Assembly (NCBI GenBank): GCA_035310125.1
Contig: DATGEP010000362.1
Coordinates: 1-31,281, forward strand
Direction: 5' to 3'
DNA length: 31,281 nt
Origin: DATGEP01 sp035310125
GTDB lineage: Bacteria > Chloroflexota > Ktedonobacteria > Ktedonobacterales > JADMIN01
In this document: positions 1 to 8,102 of the stretch, piece after piece
Position numbering within the stretch: the first letter of the stretch is position 1
How the letters are laid out: the number at the start of each line of letters is the position of its first letter
Made by a program: the position numbers and the translations under genes
The notes under the pieces: model-generated
Database searches by the model: none
Told to the model about the DNA's origin: nothing
The model's input: the letters and a program-made list of their open reading frames with translations, nothing else

Positions 1-48
1 GATGGCGCCGAAGCGGATAACAGCCTCATCCATCGGTGTTGTGCGCAT
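1..48 (-). CDS. Start of a truncated minus-strand gene (16 codons visible)
   Basis: An open frame begins with ATG at 48, seven bases after the stop of the neighbouring glycosyltransferase, and runs off the left edge. Sixteen codons are visible (MRTTPMDEAVIRFGAI); a second in-frame ATG lies at 33. The tight spacing behind a polysaccharide glycosyltransferase suggests the next gene of the same operon. Sixteen residues are too few to assign a family, so the product is unknown. Confidence 0.3.
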   Translation of the reverse strand, partial: MRTTPMDEAVIRFGAI

Positions 49-54
49 ACGTAA

Positions 55-1287
55 TTAGGCTTCTGGGCTGCCGAACTGACGGTTGGGCGCGGGAGTGCGG
101 TGCGGCGCAGGGTCGTCGGGAATGGCGTGATCGAATGGTCCAGGCGAGAAAGTGTGACCCGGTCCACGGTATTCCAGTCCTGCTCGATGGGCCAGTACGG
201 GGTGGGATGCGATCTTCGTCTCCACGAACTGCGTGAAGCGGCGCATGAACCGTTGCGTATCGAACTCCTCGGCGTGACGGCGAATGGCTTGCGAGTCGAA
301 ATATTCATCCCGGTAGCTCATGACAACTTCGGCCAGCGCTTCAGGTGTCTGCTGGTAGAAGAAGAGGCCAGTGCCACCCTCGACGATGCTGGCGAGCGCG
401 CCGCCCACGCCATACGCGATAACAGGCCGCCCGCTGGCCATCGCCTCGACGGGAGTAATGCCGAAGTCTTCCTCGCCAGGGAAAATGAAGGCGCGACAGC
501 GCGACATCTGCGCCCGCACCTCATCGTCGGGGAGGTGGCCCAGAAACTCGATATTTCTACTCGCCATGCGGCGCAGTCGCCTCTCGTCTCGTCCGCTGCC
601 GACGATGCGTAACGGCAGCCCCAGCATAGAGAACGCCTTGACTGCTAGATCAATGCGCTTGTAGGGGATGAGGCGTGAGACAATCAGGAAGTAGTCCTCA
701 TGTTGGGGCGCGACGTAGAAGCGTGATGTCTCCACCGGTGGTGGGATGAACGCGGCCTCGCGGCGGTAGAACTTGGCGATGCGCGCCGCCACGCTTGGCG
801 AGTTGGCGACGAAATAATCCACGCGCCCGGCGGTCGTGTAGTCCCACTGGCGCAGCCATGCCACAAATGGCGGAAGCACCATGCGAGCGACCCTACCCAG
901 GCGCTCGCGCTCGACGTACTCCTCATAATTCCATGCCCATCGCATCGGCGTGTGGCAATAGCAGATATGCAGCGCTTCCGGCCGGGTAACGATGCCCTTG
1001 GCAAAGGCGCTACTGTCACTGATGACCAGATCGTAGGCACGTAGGTCCATGTGCTCGAACGCCTGGGGATACAGCGGCAAGAACGGCTGGTGGTGGCGCT
1101 TCACGAATGGCATCCGCTGCATAAAGCTGGTGCGGATATCCATCGTGCGGAAACGGCGGTCCACGTGCTTTTGATCGTAGATCGAAGTATAGATCGGCGC
1201 CTGCGGGAAGAGATCGTGCAGCGTGAGCAAGACCTTCTCCGCGCCGCCCATCTGATTGAGATAATCATGAACCAGGGCTATGCGCAC
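55..1287 (-). CDS. GT-B glycosyltransferase, family 4 type
   Basis: A 410-residue retaining GT-B glycosyltransferase, probably adding a hexose from a nucleotide sugar to a lipid-linked polysaccharide at the cytoplasmic membrane face. The N-terminus carries the WbaZ-like signature VHDYLNQMGGAEK. The C-terminal Rossmann half has IVSRLIPYKRIDLAVKAF (near residue 205) and the donor-binding EX7E motif in EEDFGITPVEAMASGRPV (near 272-290). The start is GTG at 1287, preceded by AAGGAGAG at good spacing. The last 40 residues are rich in Pro and His and look disordered. It lies 22 bases after the polyprenyl-phosphate sugar transferase and is probably co-transcribed with it. The acceptor and the exact sugar cannot be read from the sequence; the mannosyltransferase-like signature and nearby GDP-mannose enzymes make a GDP-sugar donor plausible. 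Confidence 0.88.
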   Translation of the reverse strand: MRIALVHDYLNQMGGAEKVLLTLHDLFPQAPIYTSIYDQKHVDRRFRTMDIRTSFMQRMPFVKRHHQPFLPLYPQAFEHMDLRAYDLVISDSSAFAKGIVTRPEALHICYCHTPMRWAWNYEEYVERERLGRVARMVLPPFVAWLRQWDYTTAGRVDYFVANSPSVAARIAKFYRREAAFIPPPVETSRFYVAPQHEDYFLIVSRLIPYKRIDLAVKAFSMLGLPLRIVGSGRDERRLRRMASRNIEFLGHLPDDEVRAQMSRCRAFIFPGEEDFGITPVEAMASGRPVIAYGVGGALASIVEGGTGLFFYQQTPEALAEVVMSYRDEYFDSQAIRRHAEEFDTQRFMRRFTQFVETKIASHPVLAHRAGLEYRGPGHTFSPGPFDHAIPDDPAPHRTPAPNRQFGSPEA

Positions 1288-1309
1288 GTGTATCTCTCCT
1301 TCGCCGGCA

Positions 1310-2905
1310 CTAGTAGGCGCCGTGACTCTTTAACACAGCGGGAATGGTGCTCAACAGGATCTGGAGATCCAGTCGCAGGCTCCAGTTCTCGATATAATAG
1401 AGATCCATGAGAACCATCTCATCAAAGACAATCTCGCTGCGCCCGCGTACCTGCCAGAGTCCCGTGATGCCTGGCGGCATTTCCAATCGCGCCTTCTCCC
1501 AGTCCTCGTAGTTTTCAAACTCGGTGGGAACCGGCGGTCGCGGGCCAACCAGACTCATCTCGCCCCGCAGCACATTGAGAATCTGTGGGAGCTCGTCAAT
1601 GCTTGTCCGGCGGATAAAGCGCCCCACGCGCGTACGGCGCGGGTCGTTCTTGAGCTTGAACTTAACGCGCTCATTGTCAGGGATCTGGTTGCGCAGCTGG
1701 TCCAGCATTTGGTCGGCATGGACATGCATTGAGCGGAACTTGTAACACGAAAACGGCTGGCCACGATAGCCCAGACGCTGCTGTTTGTAGAAGATGGGGC
1801 CGGGCGAATCGAGCTTGATCGCCAGCGCCGTCAACAGCCAGATTGGGGCGGAGATAAGCAGCACAATAAGCGAGCCGGCGATATCAACGCCCCGCTTCAC
1901 ACGATACTGCCAGGAGCTAGTCAGGCTCCGTCTCAGTCCGATGAGGGGAATGCCTTCGATGGCATCCACGTCAATGCGCGAAAGGCTCAGCTCGTAGAGA
2001 TCGGGCACCAGCTTGAAATCGGCCCCCGCGCGCTCACAGACGCGCACCGCCCGCAGGATCTGCTGGTGCTGATGCGAAGGTAGCGCGATAATGACCTCGG
2101 AAACGCGCTGCCCCCGAATGACGGCATCCAGCTCGCGCATAGTACCGAGCACTTTGAAACGCCCGAAATCGCTGGGCGGGCCGTCCAAATCATGAATGAA
2201 ACCGACGACATGATAGCCGAGATACGGGCTGGCGGTAATCTGCTGCATCATGAGTTTACCCAGCCGGCCCGATCCGACGACGAGCAGGTTGGTGAGGCCG
2301 ACGCCGCGCTTGTAGAGCGCGCTAAGACTGAACGAGACGACGGCACGCTCGAGACTGACCACGGCGATGATGGCAACCCAGGTGAAGGTAATCACCGCGC
2401 GCGATTGTGTGAGAAATAGGTCCGTCTCACGGAAAAAATACTCGTAGGCAGAGAAAACAGCGAAAGCAGTTGTCGTCGAGGCAGCAATTGTCCAGAACTG
2501 TTTGAACCATGTGCCGGTTGAGCGCAGGCGATAGAGACCTTTTAGGCAGAATACCAAGAAGATGCCAACGGTCACAGTGATTTCCAGGGGATAGAATTTG
2601 AAGAGCGGCTCGTCAATAAATCCGGTTGTCAGAGCGACGCCACGCAGCACTTCGTAGCGGAAATAGAACGCCGCCAAGAAGGCAACGTTGATCATGGCGA
2701 GATCGAGCAGAGCAAGCGCCACTCGGCCCAGCACAACCCGCAAGCTGCGGCGGCGCAGGCGCTCCTCCACGCTATAGACCGGCATGACCGGGCGCGCATG
2801 AGCGGCCGGCCAGGCGGCAGGAGCGGCCTGCGAGACCTGCGAGACTGGCGTTATCGGCGTAGTGGCTTCCGTTGCCGCTTGCCATTGTTGCTGGTCAATA
2901 TCCAC
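1310..2905 (-). CDS. Polyprenyl-phosphate sugar-1-phosphate transferase (WbaP/CpsE type)
   Basis: A 531-residue initiating transferase that would move a sugar-1-phosphate from a nucleotide sugar to undecaprenyl phosphate, starting an exopolysaccharide repeat unit. In order: a soluble Pro/Ala-rich tail (about 1-50), four hydrophobic spans (about 60-200), a Rossmann-like CoA-binding fold (LLVVGSGRLGKLMMQQI, about 205-300), and the bacterial sugar transferase domain (about 335-531). Visible motifs of that domain are KRGVDIAGS, PIFYKQQRLGYRG, FRSMHVHAD, the catalytic Asp-Glu in RTSIDELPQ, and LVGPRPP. The start is GTG at 2905 and overlaps the upstream glycosyltransferase by 11 bases, which implies translational coupling. 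Length and architecture match the usual full-length family. The sugar (glucose, galactose or another) cannot be told from the sequence. Confidence 0.93.
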   Translation of the reverse strand: MDIDQQQWQAATEATTPITPVSQVSQAAPAAWPAAHARPVMPVYSVEERLRRRSLRVVLGRVALALLDLAMINVAFLAAFYFRYEVLRGVALTTGFIDEPLFKFYPLEITVTVGIFLVFCLKGLYRLRSTGTWFKQFWTIAASTTTAFAVFSAYEYFFRETDLFLTQSRAVITFTWVAIIAVVSLERAVVSFSLSALYKRGVGLTNLLVVGSGRLGKLMMQQITASPYLGYHVVGFIHDLDGPPSDFGRFKVLGTMRELDAVIRGQRVSEVIIALPSHQHQQILRAVRVCERAGADFKLVPDLYELSLSRIDVDAIEGIPLIGLRRSLTSSWQYRVKRGVDIAGSLIVLLISAPIWLLTALAIKLDSPGPIFYKQQRLGYRGQPFSCYKFRSMHVHADQMLDQLRNQIPDNERVKFKLKNDPRRTRVGRFIRRTSIDELPQILNVLRGEMSLVGPRPPVPTEFENYEDWEKARLEMPPGITGLWQVRGRSEIVFDEMVLMDLYYIENWSLRLDLQILLSTIPAVLKSHGAY

Positions 2906-4103
2906 CGCGCACTCTTCCCCGCTTCCCGTGGCGCTTTCCGGCCAACTCCGCCGCCTCGCGATAGGTATCTACATACCCGGCTACCATCCGCTCGACGGAG
3001 AATCGTCGTGTCCAGCGCGGACCCTCAATCAGCGTCCGCTCGCGTGCCGTGGGTTCGCTTAACACACGTTGCATGGCATGTGCCAACCCTTCCGAGTCGC
3101 CTGGGTCCACCTGGACAGCGACCGGACCTCCAGCCTCCGGCATGCTGGAGACATTCGATGTGATTGTCGGCGTGCCGCATGCCAGCGCTTCGGCGATGGG
3201 CAGCCCGAATCCCTCGTATACCGACGGATAGATAAATAGGTCGGCTCCAGCGTACCACAATGGCTGCTCATCGCGTGAAACATAGCCAGCAAAGGTGATA
3301 TGCCGCTCTAAGCCTAACGCTCGCACGCGCTCAAACAACGAGTCGTAGTACCAGCCCTTCGCGCCTGCCAGCACGAGCGGCGGGGCCAATTCGTCCATTC
3401 TGCGCAGGCGCGCGTACGCTTCAACGAGGACATCCAGATTCTTGCGCGGCTCCAGGGTGCCCAGGAACAGGAGATAGTGCTCAGGGAGGTCGTGGCGGGC
3501 GCGGAACTCAGCCAGGCGCTGCACATCACGCTCTGGCTGATAATCCGCATCAATCGCGGGATAGATGACACGCACGCGCTCTTCGGGTATGTGAAAGCGC
3601 TCGACCAGCTCGCGCTTGGTGGATTCCGCGATGGTCACGACGAGTGTCGCCCTGCGTGCGCTGCTCGTGGTGAATGTCCGCTGATAGATGCGGCGAGCGG
3701 GGCGGAAGTATTGCGGATAATGTAAGAAAGCCAGATCGAGGACGGTCACAACCGAAGCGCAAGGCAAACGCAAAGGCAATACGTTTACCGGCGAATGAAA
3801 GACATCAATATGCCTGCGTCGCAGCTCTTCCGGAAGCGTTGTCTGCTCCCAGAGTACGCGGTAGGCTGGGCGCTTCGTGGACCACGACCCTGGAACAATC
3901 TGGACCCGCTCGCCAGAGGTTAACATGGCGGCGGCCTCAGCCTCACCGCGATTGATAAACACCGTGTAGCGCTGATCGGTATCAGCGCGGCTGAGTCCTT
4001 CAAGCAGCGTGAACGTGTAGCGGCTGACACCGGCATTGCGGTATGTTTGCCCGAAGGACACCAGATGCGCGTTCATCGCAACACGCAACCCCTGATTATC
4101 CAT
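2895..4103 (-). CDS. GT-B glycosyltransferase, family 4
   Basis: A glycosyltransferase of about 402 residues with the GT4 layout. The N-terminal acceptor half includes GVSRYTFTLLEGL near residue 26. The nucleotide-sugar half has LLFLGTLEPRKNLDVLVEAY (near 205), FAGYVSRDEQPLWYAGADLFIYPS, and the EX7E element YEGFGLPIAEALACGTP (near 300), with TITSNVSSMPEAGG following. It most resembles mannosyl- or rhamnosyltransferases of polysaccharide clusters. I prefer ATG at 4103; an in-frame GTG at 4118 is also possible and neither has a strong Shine-Dalgarno. It overlaps the next gene (polyprenyl-phosphate sugar transferase) by 11 bases, so they form one operon. Confidence 0.9.
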   Translation of the reverse strand: MDNQGLRVAMNAHLVSFGQTYRNAGVSRYTFTLLEGLSRADTDQRYTVFINRGEAEAAAMLTSGERVQIVPGSWSTKRPAYRVLWEQTTLPEELRRRHIDVFHSPVNVLPLRLPCASVVTVLDLAFLHYPQYFRPARRIYQRTFTTSSARRATLVVTIAESTKRELVERFHIPEERVRVIYPAIDADYQPERDVQRLAEFRARHDLPEHYLLFLGTLEPRKNLDVLVEAYARLRRMDELAPPLVLAGAKGWYYDSLFERVRALGLERHITFAGYVSRDEQPLWYAGADLFIYPSVYEGFGLPIAEALACGTPTITSNVSSMPEAGGPVAVQVDPGDSEGLAHAMQRVLSEPTARERTLIEGPRWTRRFSVERMVAGYVDTYREAAELAGKRHGKRGRVRGGY

Positions 4104-4209
4104 ACTGCCACGCCCCACTTCTTCGGAGTCTACCCATCCTGTTCTGGTAACGGCTGCCGCTAAACTCAGGTAACGCGCCAGGGACTGAGCTTGCCGGCCT
4201 TCTCACGTT

Positions 4210-5205
4210 TTACTGTGCGCGGCGCATGACCCTTCGCGCCAGAGGAAGGCCAAGGCCCCAGCCGGCATAGAGCATTGGACGGTACACGGCATCGTAGGGG
4301 CCGATCCAGCTCGTATCCGCCGGACCGAAGCCTTGCTTGAATTGCGCGATCCCTTCATTGACGCGACCGTTCAAATCATACATCTCGTATCCGGCGGCCC
4401 GCATTTCTTGAATGGCGTGCCACTTGAGCAGATAGTTGCTCTTGAAATCCTGGCCGGCGTCCGCGACACCGCCATAAAACTCGATGGCTTGCCGGCCAGC
4501 GCAGACCATCCACAGAAACGCAAGGGGGATGCCGTGGCGTAGCGCGATGTAGAGATACTGACGTTCCGCCGGATAGAGCTGGTAGAGGTGTTCGTAGTAC
4601 TCCTTCGCGTGCAGCCCAAACCCCGCTCGACGGGCAGTCTCCTGGTAGATTGTGTAGCATGCCGCCAGGTGCTCACCGGTGGTATCGCGCACAATCTCGG
4701 TTTCTTCACGCTCCGCCTTGCGGATATACTGCCGGGTCTTCGAGCGCATGCCCGCGAGAAGCTGCTCCGCCGGTTGGCGCAAGTTCAGGGTGTAGGTATC
4801 CGCCACTTGAACTGATTCCCGGCTCGGTTGAAATCCCGCCTGCGCGAGCGCGTTCTTCGTGCCGGATTCCCACGCGGGATCCACCTTGCAGAAGATGGCA
4901 TGCTGCCCGCGCGCAGCATGGCGTAGCCCGCGCGCCAGGACCTCCAATGCCTCACCATCTTCAGGCGCGACGACGGGACCACGGGGGGCATAGAGCATCG
5001 AGAGCGGGACGCCAGGAAGCGGACGAGTGAGCACCTGCGCGCCCGCCCGAAACGCATCGCCATCAAAGACCGCGAGCCGCCGGGCGCGCCAGCCCGCGGC
5101 GCGTTTCACCTCACCCCAGCCCCAGCATTGCAAAGGATGGCCAAAAGGGTGACTTGCTACCATGTGATCCCAGGTGGCGGCGTTCGTTACTTCTCGCAGC
5201 TCCAC
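4210..5205 (-). CDS. FemAB-like peptidyl/aminoacyl transferase (GNAT fold)
   Basis: A 331-residue protein of the FemAB/FemX (lipid II:glycine glycyltransferase, PEP-CTERM/XrtA FemAB) superfamily. Visible features are SHPFGHPLQCWGWGEVKRAAGW at the N-terminus, LTRPLPGVPLSMLYAPRGPVV, a helical arm with MRSKTRQYIRKAEREE (about 153-170), and the second acyltransferase half FYGGVADAGQDFKSNYLLKWHAIQEM ending in YDLNGRVNEGIAQFKQGFG. Classical members add amino acids from aminoacyl-tRNA to the peptidoglycan bridge; relatives in polysaccharide loci have unknown substrates. The start is GTG at 5205 after GGGGAGC. It is the first leftward gene of the polysaccharide cluster, 106 bases before the glycosyltransferase. 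Superfamily membership is secure; the substrate is not. Confidence 0.86.
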   Translation of the reverse strand: MELREVTNAATWDHMVASHPFGHPLQCWGWGEVKRAAGWRARRLAVFDGDAFRAGAQVLTRPLPGVPLSMLYAPRGPVVAPEDGEALEVLARGLRHAARGQHAIFCKVDPAWESGTKNALAQAGFQPSRESVQVADTYTLNLRQPAEQLLAGMRSKTRQYIRKAEREETEIVRDTTGEHLAACYTIYQETARRAGFGLHAKEYYEHLYQLYPAERQYLYIALRHGIPLAFLWMVCAGRQAIEFYGGVADAGQDFKSNYLLKWHAIQEMRAAGYEMYDLNGRVNEGIAQFKQGFGPADTSWIGPYDAVYRPMLYAGWGLGLPLARRVMRRAQ

Positions 5206-5556
5206 TTGCCAGCGCTCCCCGTAGTTATCTCAGCGGCTCCCTGCCGGCGACACTAAAGAACGACAGCTAGCTTCGTCCGGTGTACCCAGAGTGGCGCCGC
5301 TCCCGTTAGACGCTCGATCACGTAATCGGGTAACGCGCTTTCTCCCGTGTACGCGCGAAATTCGTGCTAGGTGCTATACCTCAAGAGCCGGCACGTTGTA
5401 CTCTTGTAGCGTGTGGGACACCGTATCCACGCGCAAGCAGAGTTGTAGCACAGTGTGCGCGCAAACTGAACCAGCGCGGTACGAACGGCTTGATACCGGG
5501 CAATTCCGTTGCCGCGCGCACGGCGGCCAGATACCTTTTCAGGAAGGCAAACCTTG
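5206..5556. other. Divergent intergenic region of the polysaccharide locus
   Basis: About 350 bases separate the leftward FemAB-like gene from the rightward GDP-mannose dehydratase. It must hold promoters for both directions, but I see no convincing -35/-10 pair. Short open frames here have no recognisable product and no good ribosome binding site. The only clear element is AGGAAGG at 5541-5547, the Shine-Dalgarno for the dehydratase. Confidence 0.5.
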
Positions 5557-6573
5557 ATGCCCAACGCATTGATTACCGGCATAACGGGACAGGACGGCAG
5601 CTACCTGGCGGAGCTTCTGCTGGACAAAGGATACAACGTCTATGGCATGGTGCGCCGCGCCAGCACGTTCAATGACGAGCGTATTCGCCATCTCCTGGAC
5701 CGTATCGAGGTGATTGACGCGGATTTGCTCGATCAGATGTCTCTCGTTCAGGCGCTGCGGCAGTCTCACGCTGACGAGGTATACAATTTGGCGGCGATGT
5801 CTTTCGTCGCAACATCGTTCCAGCAGCCGGTTGCCACGGGCGAATACACCGCGCTCAGCGTCGCACGCATGCTGGAAGCGGTACGCATGGCTGGCTGGCC
5901 GATCAAGTTCTATCAAGCGTCAACAAGTGAGATGTTTGGCCGGGTGCAGGCTGTTCCCCAGAACGAGCGCACGCCGTTTTATCCGCGCAGCCCCTATGGA
6001 GTTGCCAAGCTCTATGGCCACTGGATCACCATAAATTTCCGCGAGAGCTACGATATGTTCGCCTGCTCTGGCATTCTGTTCAATCACGAGAGTCCACGCC
6101 GTGGCGTCGAGTTCGTCACTCGCAAAATCTCACTTAGCGTGGCTCGTATCAAGCTTGGCCTGAAGGATACGCTCACGCTTGGAAATCTCGATGCTCAGCG
6201 CGACTGGGGCTTTGCGGGTGACTACGTGGACGCGATGTGGCGTATGCTTCAGCAGGATACGCCCGACGACTACGTGATCGCGACTGGCGAGACGCATAGT
6301 GTGCGCGACTTCGTGCAAGCCGCCTTCGCCTGCGCGGGTATGGATGATTGGGAAGCGTACGTACAGGTGGACCCACGACTATTCCGCCCCGCCGAAGTGG
6401 AGCAGCTCATCGGCGACGCGACCAAAGCTCGACACGTCCTTGGCTGGCGACCGAGCGTGTCGTTTCCGGAGCTGGTACGTATGATGGTAGAGGCCGATCT
6501 AGAGCGCGAAGCCCATGACGCGGGCCGGTCTATATCGCCTCGCGCGATTTATCCTCCCGCCAGATCCGAGTAG
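5557..6573 (+). CDS. gmd: GDP-mannose 4,6-dehydratase
   Basis: A 338-residue extended short-chain dehydrogenase that would convert GDP-D-mannose to GDP-4-keto-6-deoxy-D-mannose in the cytoplasm. The N-terminal NADP-binding loop ITGITGQDGSYLAELLLDKGYNVYG is diagnostic of the family. Further family motifs are DEVYNLAAMSFVATSF, YQASTSEMFG (catalytic Thr and Glu), SPYGVAKLYGHW (Tyr-x3-Lys pair), NHESPRRG and LGNLDAQRDWGFAGDYVDAMW. The start is ATG at 5557 behind AGGAAGG; an upstream in-frame ATG at 5509 would add 16 atypical residues before the Rossmann strand. It is the first of two rightward nucleotide-sugar genes, and its product would feed the reductase at 6753. Confidence 0.96.
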   Translation: MPNALITGITGQDGSYLAELLLDKGYNVYGMVRRASTFNDERIRHLLDRIEVIDADLLDQMSLVQALRQSHADEVYNLAAMSFVATSFQQPVATGEYTALSVARMLEAVRMAGWPIKFYQASTSEMFGRVQAVPQNERTPFYPRSPYGVAKLYGHWITINFRESYDMFACSGILFNHESPRRGVEFVTRKISLSVARIKLGLKDTLTLGNLDAQRDWGFAGDYVDAMWRMLQQDTPDDYVIATGETHSVRDFVQAAFACAGMDDWEAYVQVDPRLFRPAEVEQLIGDATKARHVLGWRPSVSFPELVRMMVEADLEREAHDAGRSISPRAIYPPARSE

Positions 6574-6752
6574 CGATGGTTTGCGCCCGCGGATGCGGAT
6601 ATGTCAGTGACCGCGACGGCAGACAGGTGGTACCAAATGTGCCTTGGGTAGTGGTAGAAAGCTCCAGCCGAGTCGCGAATTTATGCGCCTGCGCTGGACG
6701 CCACACCACAGATGCCCAAGCGGACTTGGTATGAAAGGATCCCGGAAGCACG

Positions 6753-7739
6753 ATGCCTGATCCCGCGCGCATCCTCATTACCGGATTCTCCGGCTTCGTC
6801 GGTGGCTATCTGGTGGCGCTGTGCCAGAATCGCTATCCCGATGCGCAGCTCTTCGGATTGACACAGCGACTCGACGCGCCTTCCATTGAAGCTGCGGCGA
6901 CGGCACGTACGATCGTGCCGTTGGTGGCGGATATGGTGCAGGTGCGGCAGGTGCGCGAGGCAATAGCGCAGTCCCGGCCCGATCTGGTGTTCCACCTCGC
7001 CGCGCAGGCATCGGTCGCCGCCTCGTGGGGCGATCCTCTGGAAACGCTCGCAATCAATGCTGGGGGCGCGGTCCATCTGTTCGAAGCGTTGCGCGCCGAA
7101 CACCTCGTTCCGCGTATCGTGCTTGTGGGCTCAGGCGAACAGTACGGACTCATCCGGCCGGACGAGAATCCCATACGCGAGGAGTGTCTGCCGCGACCCG
7201 CCAGCCCCTATGCGGTTTCCAAGGTCACGCAGGATCTCTACGGCTACCAGTATTTTGTCGCGTACGGGCTGCCCATTTTGCGCGTGCGTCCCTTCAACCA
7301 CTTCGGCCCGTATCAGAGCGAGGCGTTTGTCGTCGCGAGCTTCGCGCGCCAGATCGCGCGCATCGAGGCGGGCCTGGCGGAGCCAGTCCTGCTCGTTGGC
7401 AATTTAGAGGCACGGCGCGATTTCTTGCCGGTCGAAGATGTAGTGCGCGCATACATTGCCATCGCTGACTCGGGGCATCCAGGCGCGGCGTACAATGTCG
7501 GCTCCGGCCAGGCACGCTCGATCCAACAGATGCTGGATGCTTTGCTGGCGCATGCCCACGTGCCCATCGAGATTCGCACCGATCCGGCGCGCCTGCGCCC
7601 CACGGATGTGCCATTGCTTGTCGCGGACACATCGCGCTTGCGCGAGCATACCGGATGGAAACCGAGCGACGACGCCGATGCCGCGCTGCTACGCACGCTC
7701 GACTACTGGCGGCAGACGGTGGGCCGCACGCTCAGGTAG
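6753..7739 (+). CDS. rmd: GDP-4-keto-6-deoxy-D-mannose reductase-like NAD-dependent epimerase/dehydratase
   Basis: A 328-residue extended SDR enzyme. It shows the Rossmann motif ITGFSGFVGGYL, FHLAAQASVAASWGDP, the active-site segment VGSGEQYGLI, SPYAVSKVTQDLYGYQY (catalytic Tyr-x3-Lys), VRPFNHFGPYQSEAFVVASFARQIA, and LEARRDFLPVEDVVRAY. This pattern matches RMD, the NAD(P)H-dependent C4 reductase that turns the GMD product into GDP-D-rhamnose. A C4 epimer giving GDP-6-deoxy-D-talose remains possible because stereochemistry cannot be read from these motifs. It starts at ATG 6753, 179 bases after gmd. The gap between them shows no promoter or terminator I can defend, so co-transcription with gmd is likely. 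The pairing with gmd and the nearby glycosyltransferases supports a role in surface glycan supply. Confidence 0.85.
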   Translation: MPDPARILITGFSGFVGGYLVALCQNRYPDAQLFGLTQRLDAPSIEAAATARTIVPLVADMVQVRQVREAIAQSRPDLVFHLAAQASVAASWGDPLETLAINAGGAVHLFEALRAEHLVPRIVLVGSGEQYGLIRPDENPIREECLPRPASPYAVSKVTQDLYGYQYFVAYGLPILRVRPFNHFGPYQSEAFVVASFARQIARIEAGLAEPVLLVGNLEARRDFLPVEDVVRAYIAIADSGHPGAAYNVGSGQARSIQQMLDALLAHAHVPIEIRTDPARLRPTDVPLLVADTSRLREHTGWKPSDDADAALLRTLDYWRQTVGRTLR

Positions 7740-8102
7740 CCAGCGGCATTGCTAGCAACGCCTGAAGAACCGATGTATCGCCATTCAGCATCTGACACAC
7801 TGAGTGAGTATGAAGTCATGTGCGGGCGCCCGGCGCGGCGGAGATGCCGGTTGGTAGCCCACCCTGTGGGCCGGAAGCAACGATGGCGACAAGAAGAGGC
7901 GCGCCCTTACTACGAGGGGTGACAGTTTGGTTATCACAACACAACAAGAAAGCAATACGCATTCATGCTGAGCTATAAACCTGAGTAGTGACGGATTCGA
8001 CCCGCCTAGCGCATTGACGCGCTCGAACGCTTGTGCTATTGTCCTCCGCACCAGGGCGTTGCGCACTCGTGAGCGGGATGCCGTCGAAAGGGATACAGCG
8101 CG
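7740..8102. other. Intergenic region with a short stem-loop
   Basis: About 360 bases between the reductase and the nuclease fusion. A compact 6-bp stem (GCCCAC 7857-7862 with GTGGGC 7866-7871, 3-base loop) is present but lacks a T-tract, so it is not a classical terminator. A 49-codon frame from 7773 has AT-rich third positions at its start and no ribosome binding site. The region ends with a good promoter, listed separately. Confidence 0.45.
8014..8042 (+). promoter_or_regulatory. Sigma-70-type promoter for the nuclease fusion gene
   Basis: TTGACG at 8014-8019 (5 of 6 matches to the -35 consensus) and TATTGT at 8037-8042 (4 of 6) are separated by exactly 17 bases. The predicted transcript start near 8049 leaves a leader of about 54 bases before the GTG start at 8103. 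Confidence 0.55.

Noticed and set aside
7773..7922. 49-codon open frame between the reductase and the nuclease fusion
   Set aside because: No ribosome binding site, AT-rich third positions at its start, and Arg-rich composition without any recognisable motif.
7988..8006. GGATTCGACCC resembling a tRNA T-arm
   Set aside because: Flanking bases do not form a five-pair stem and no acceptor, D or anticodon arms are present.
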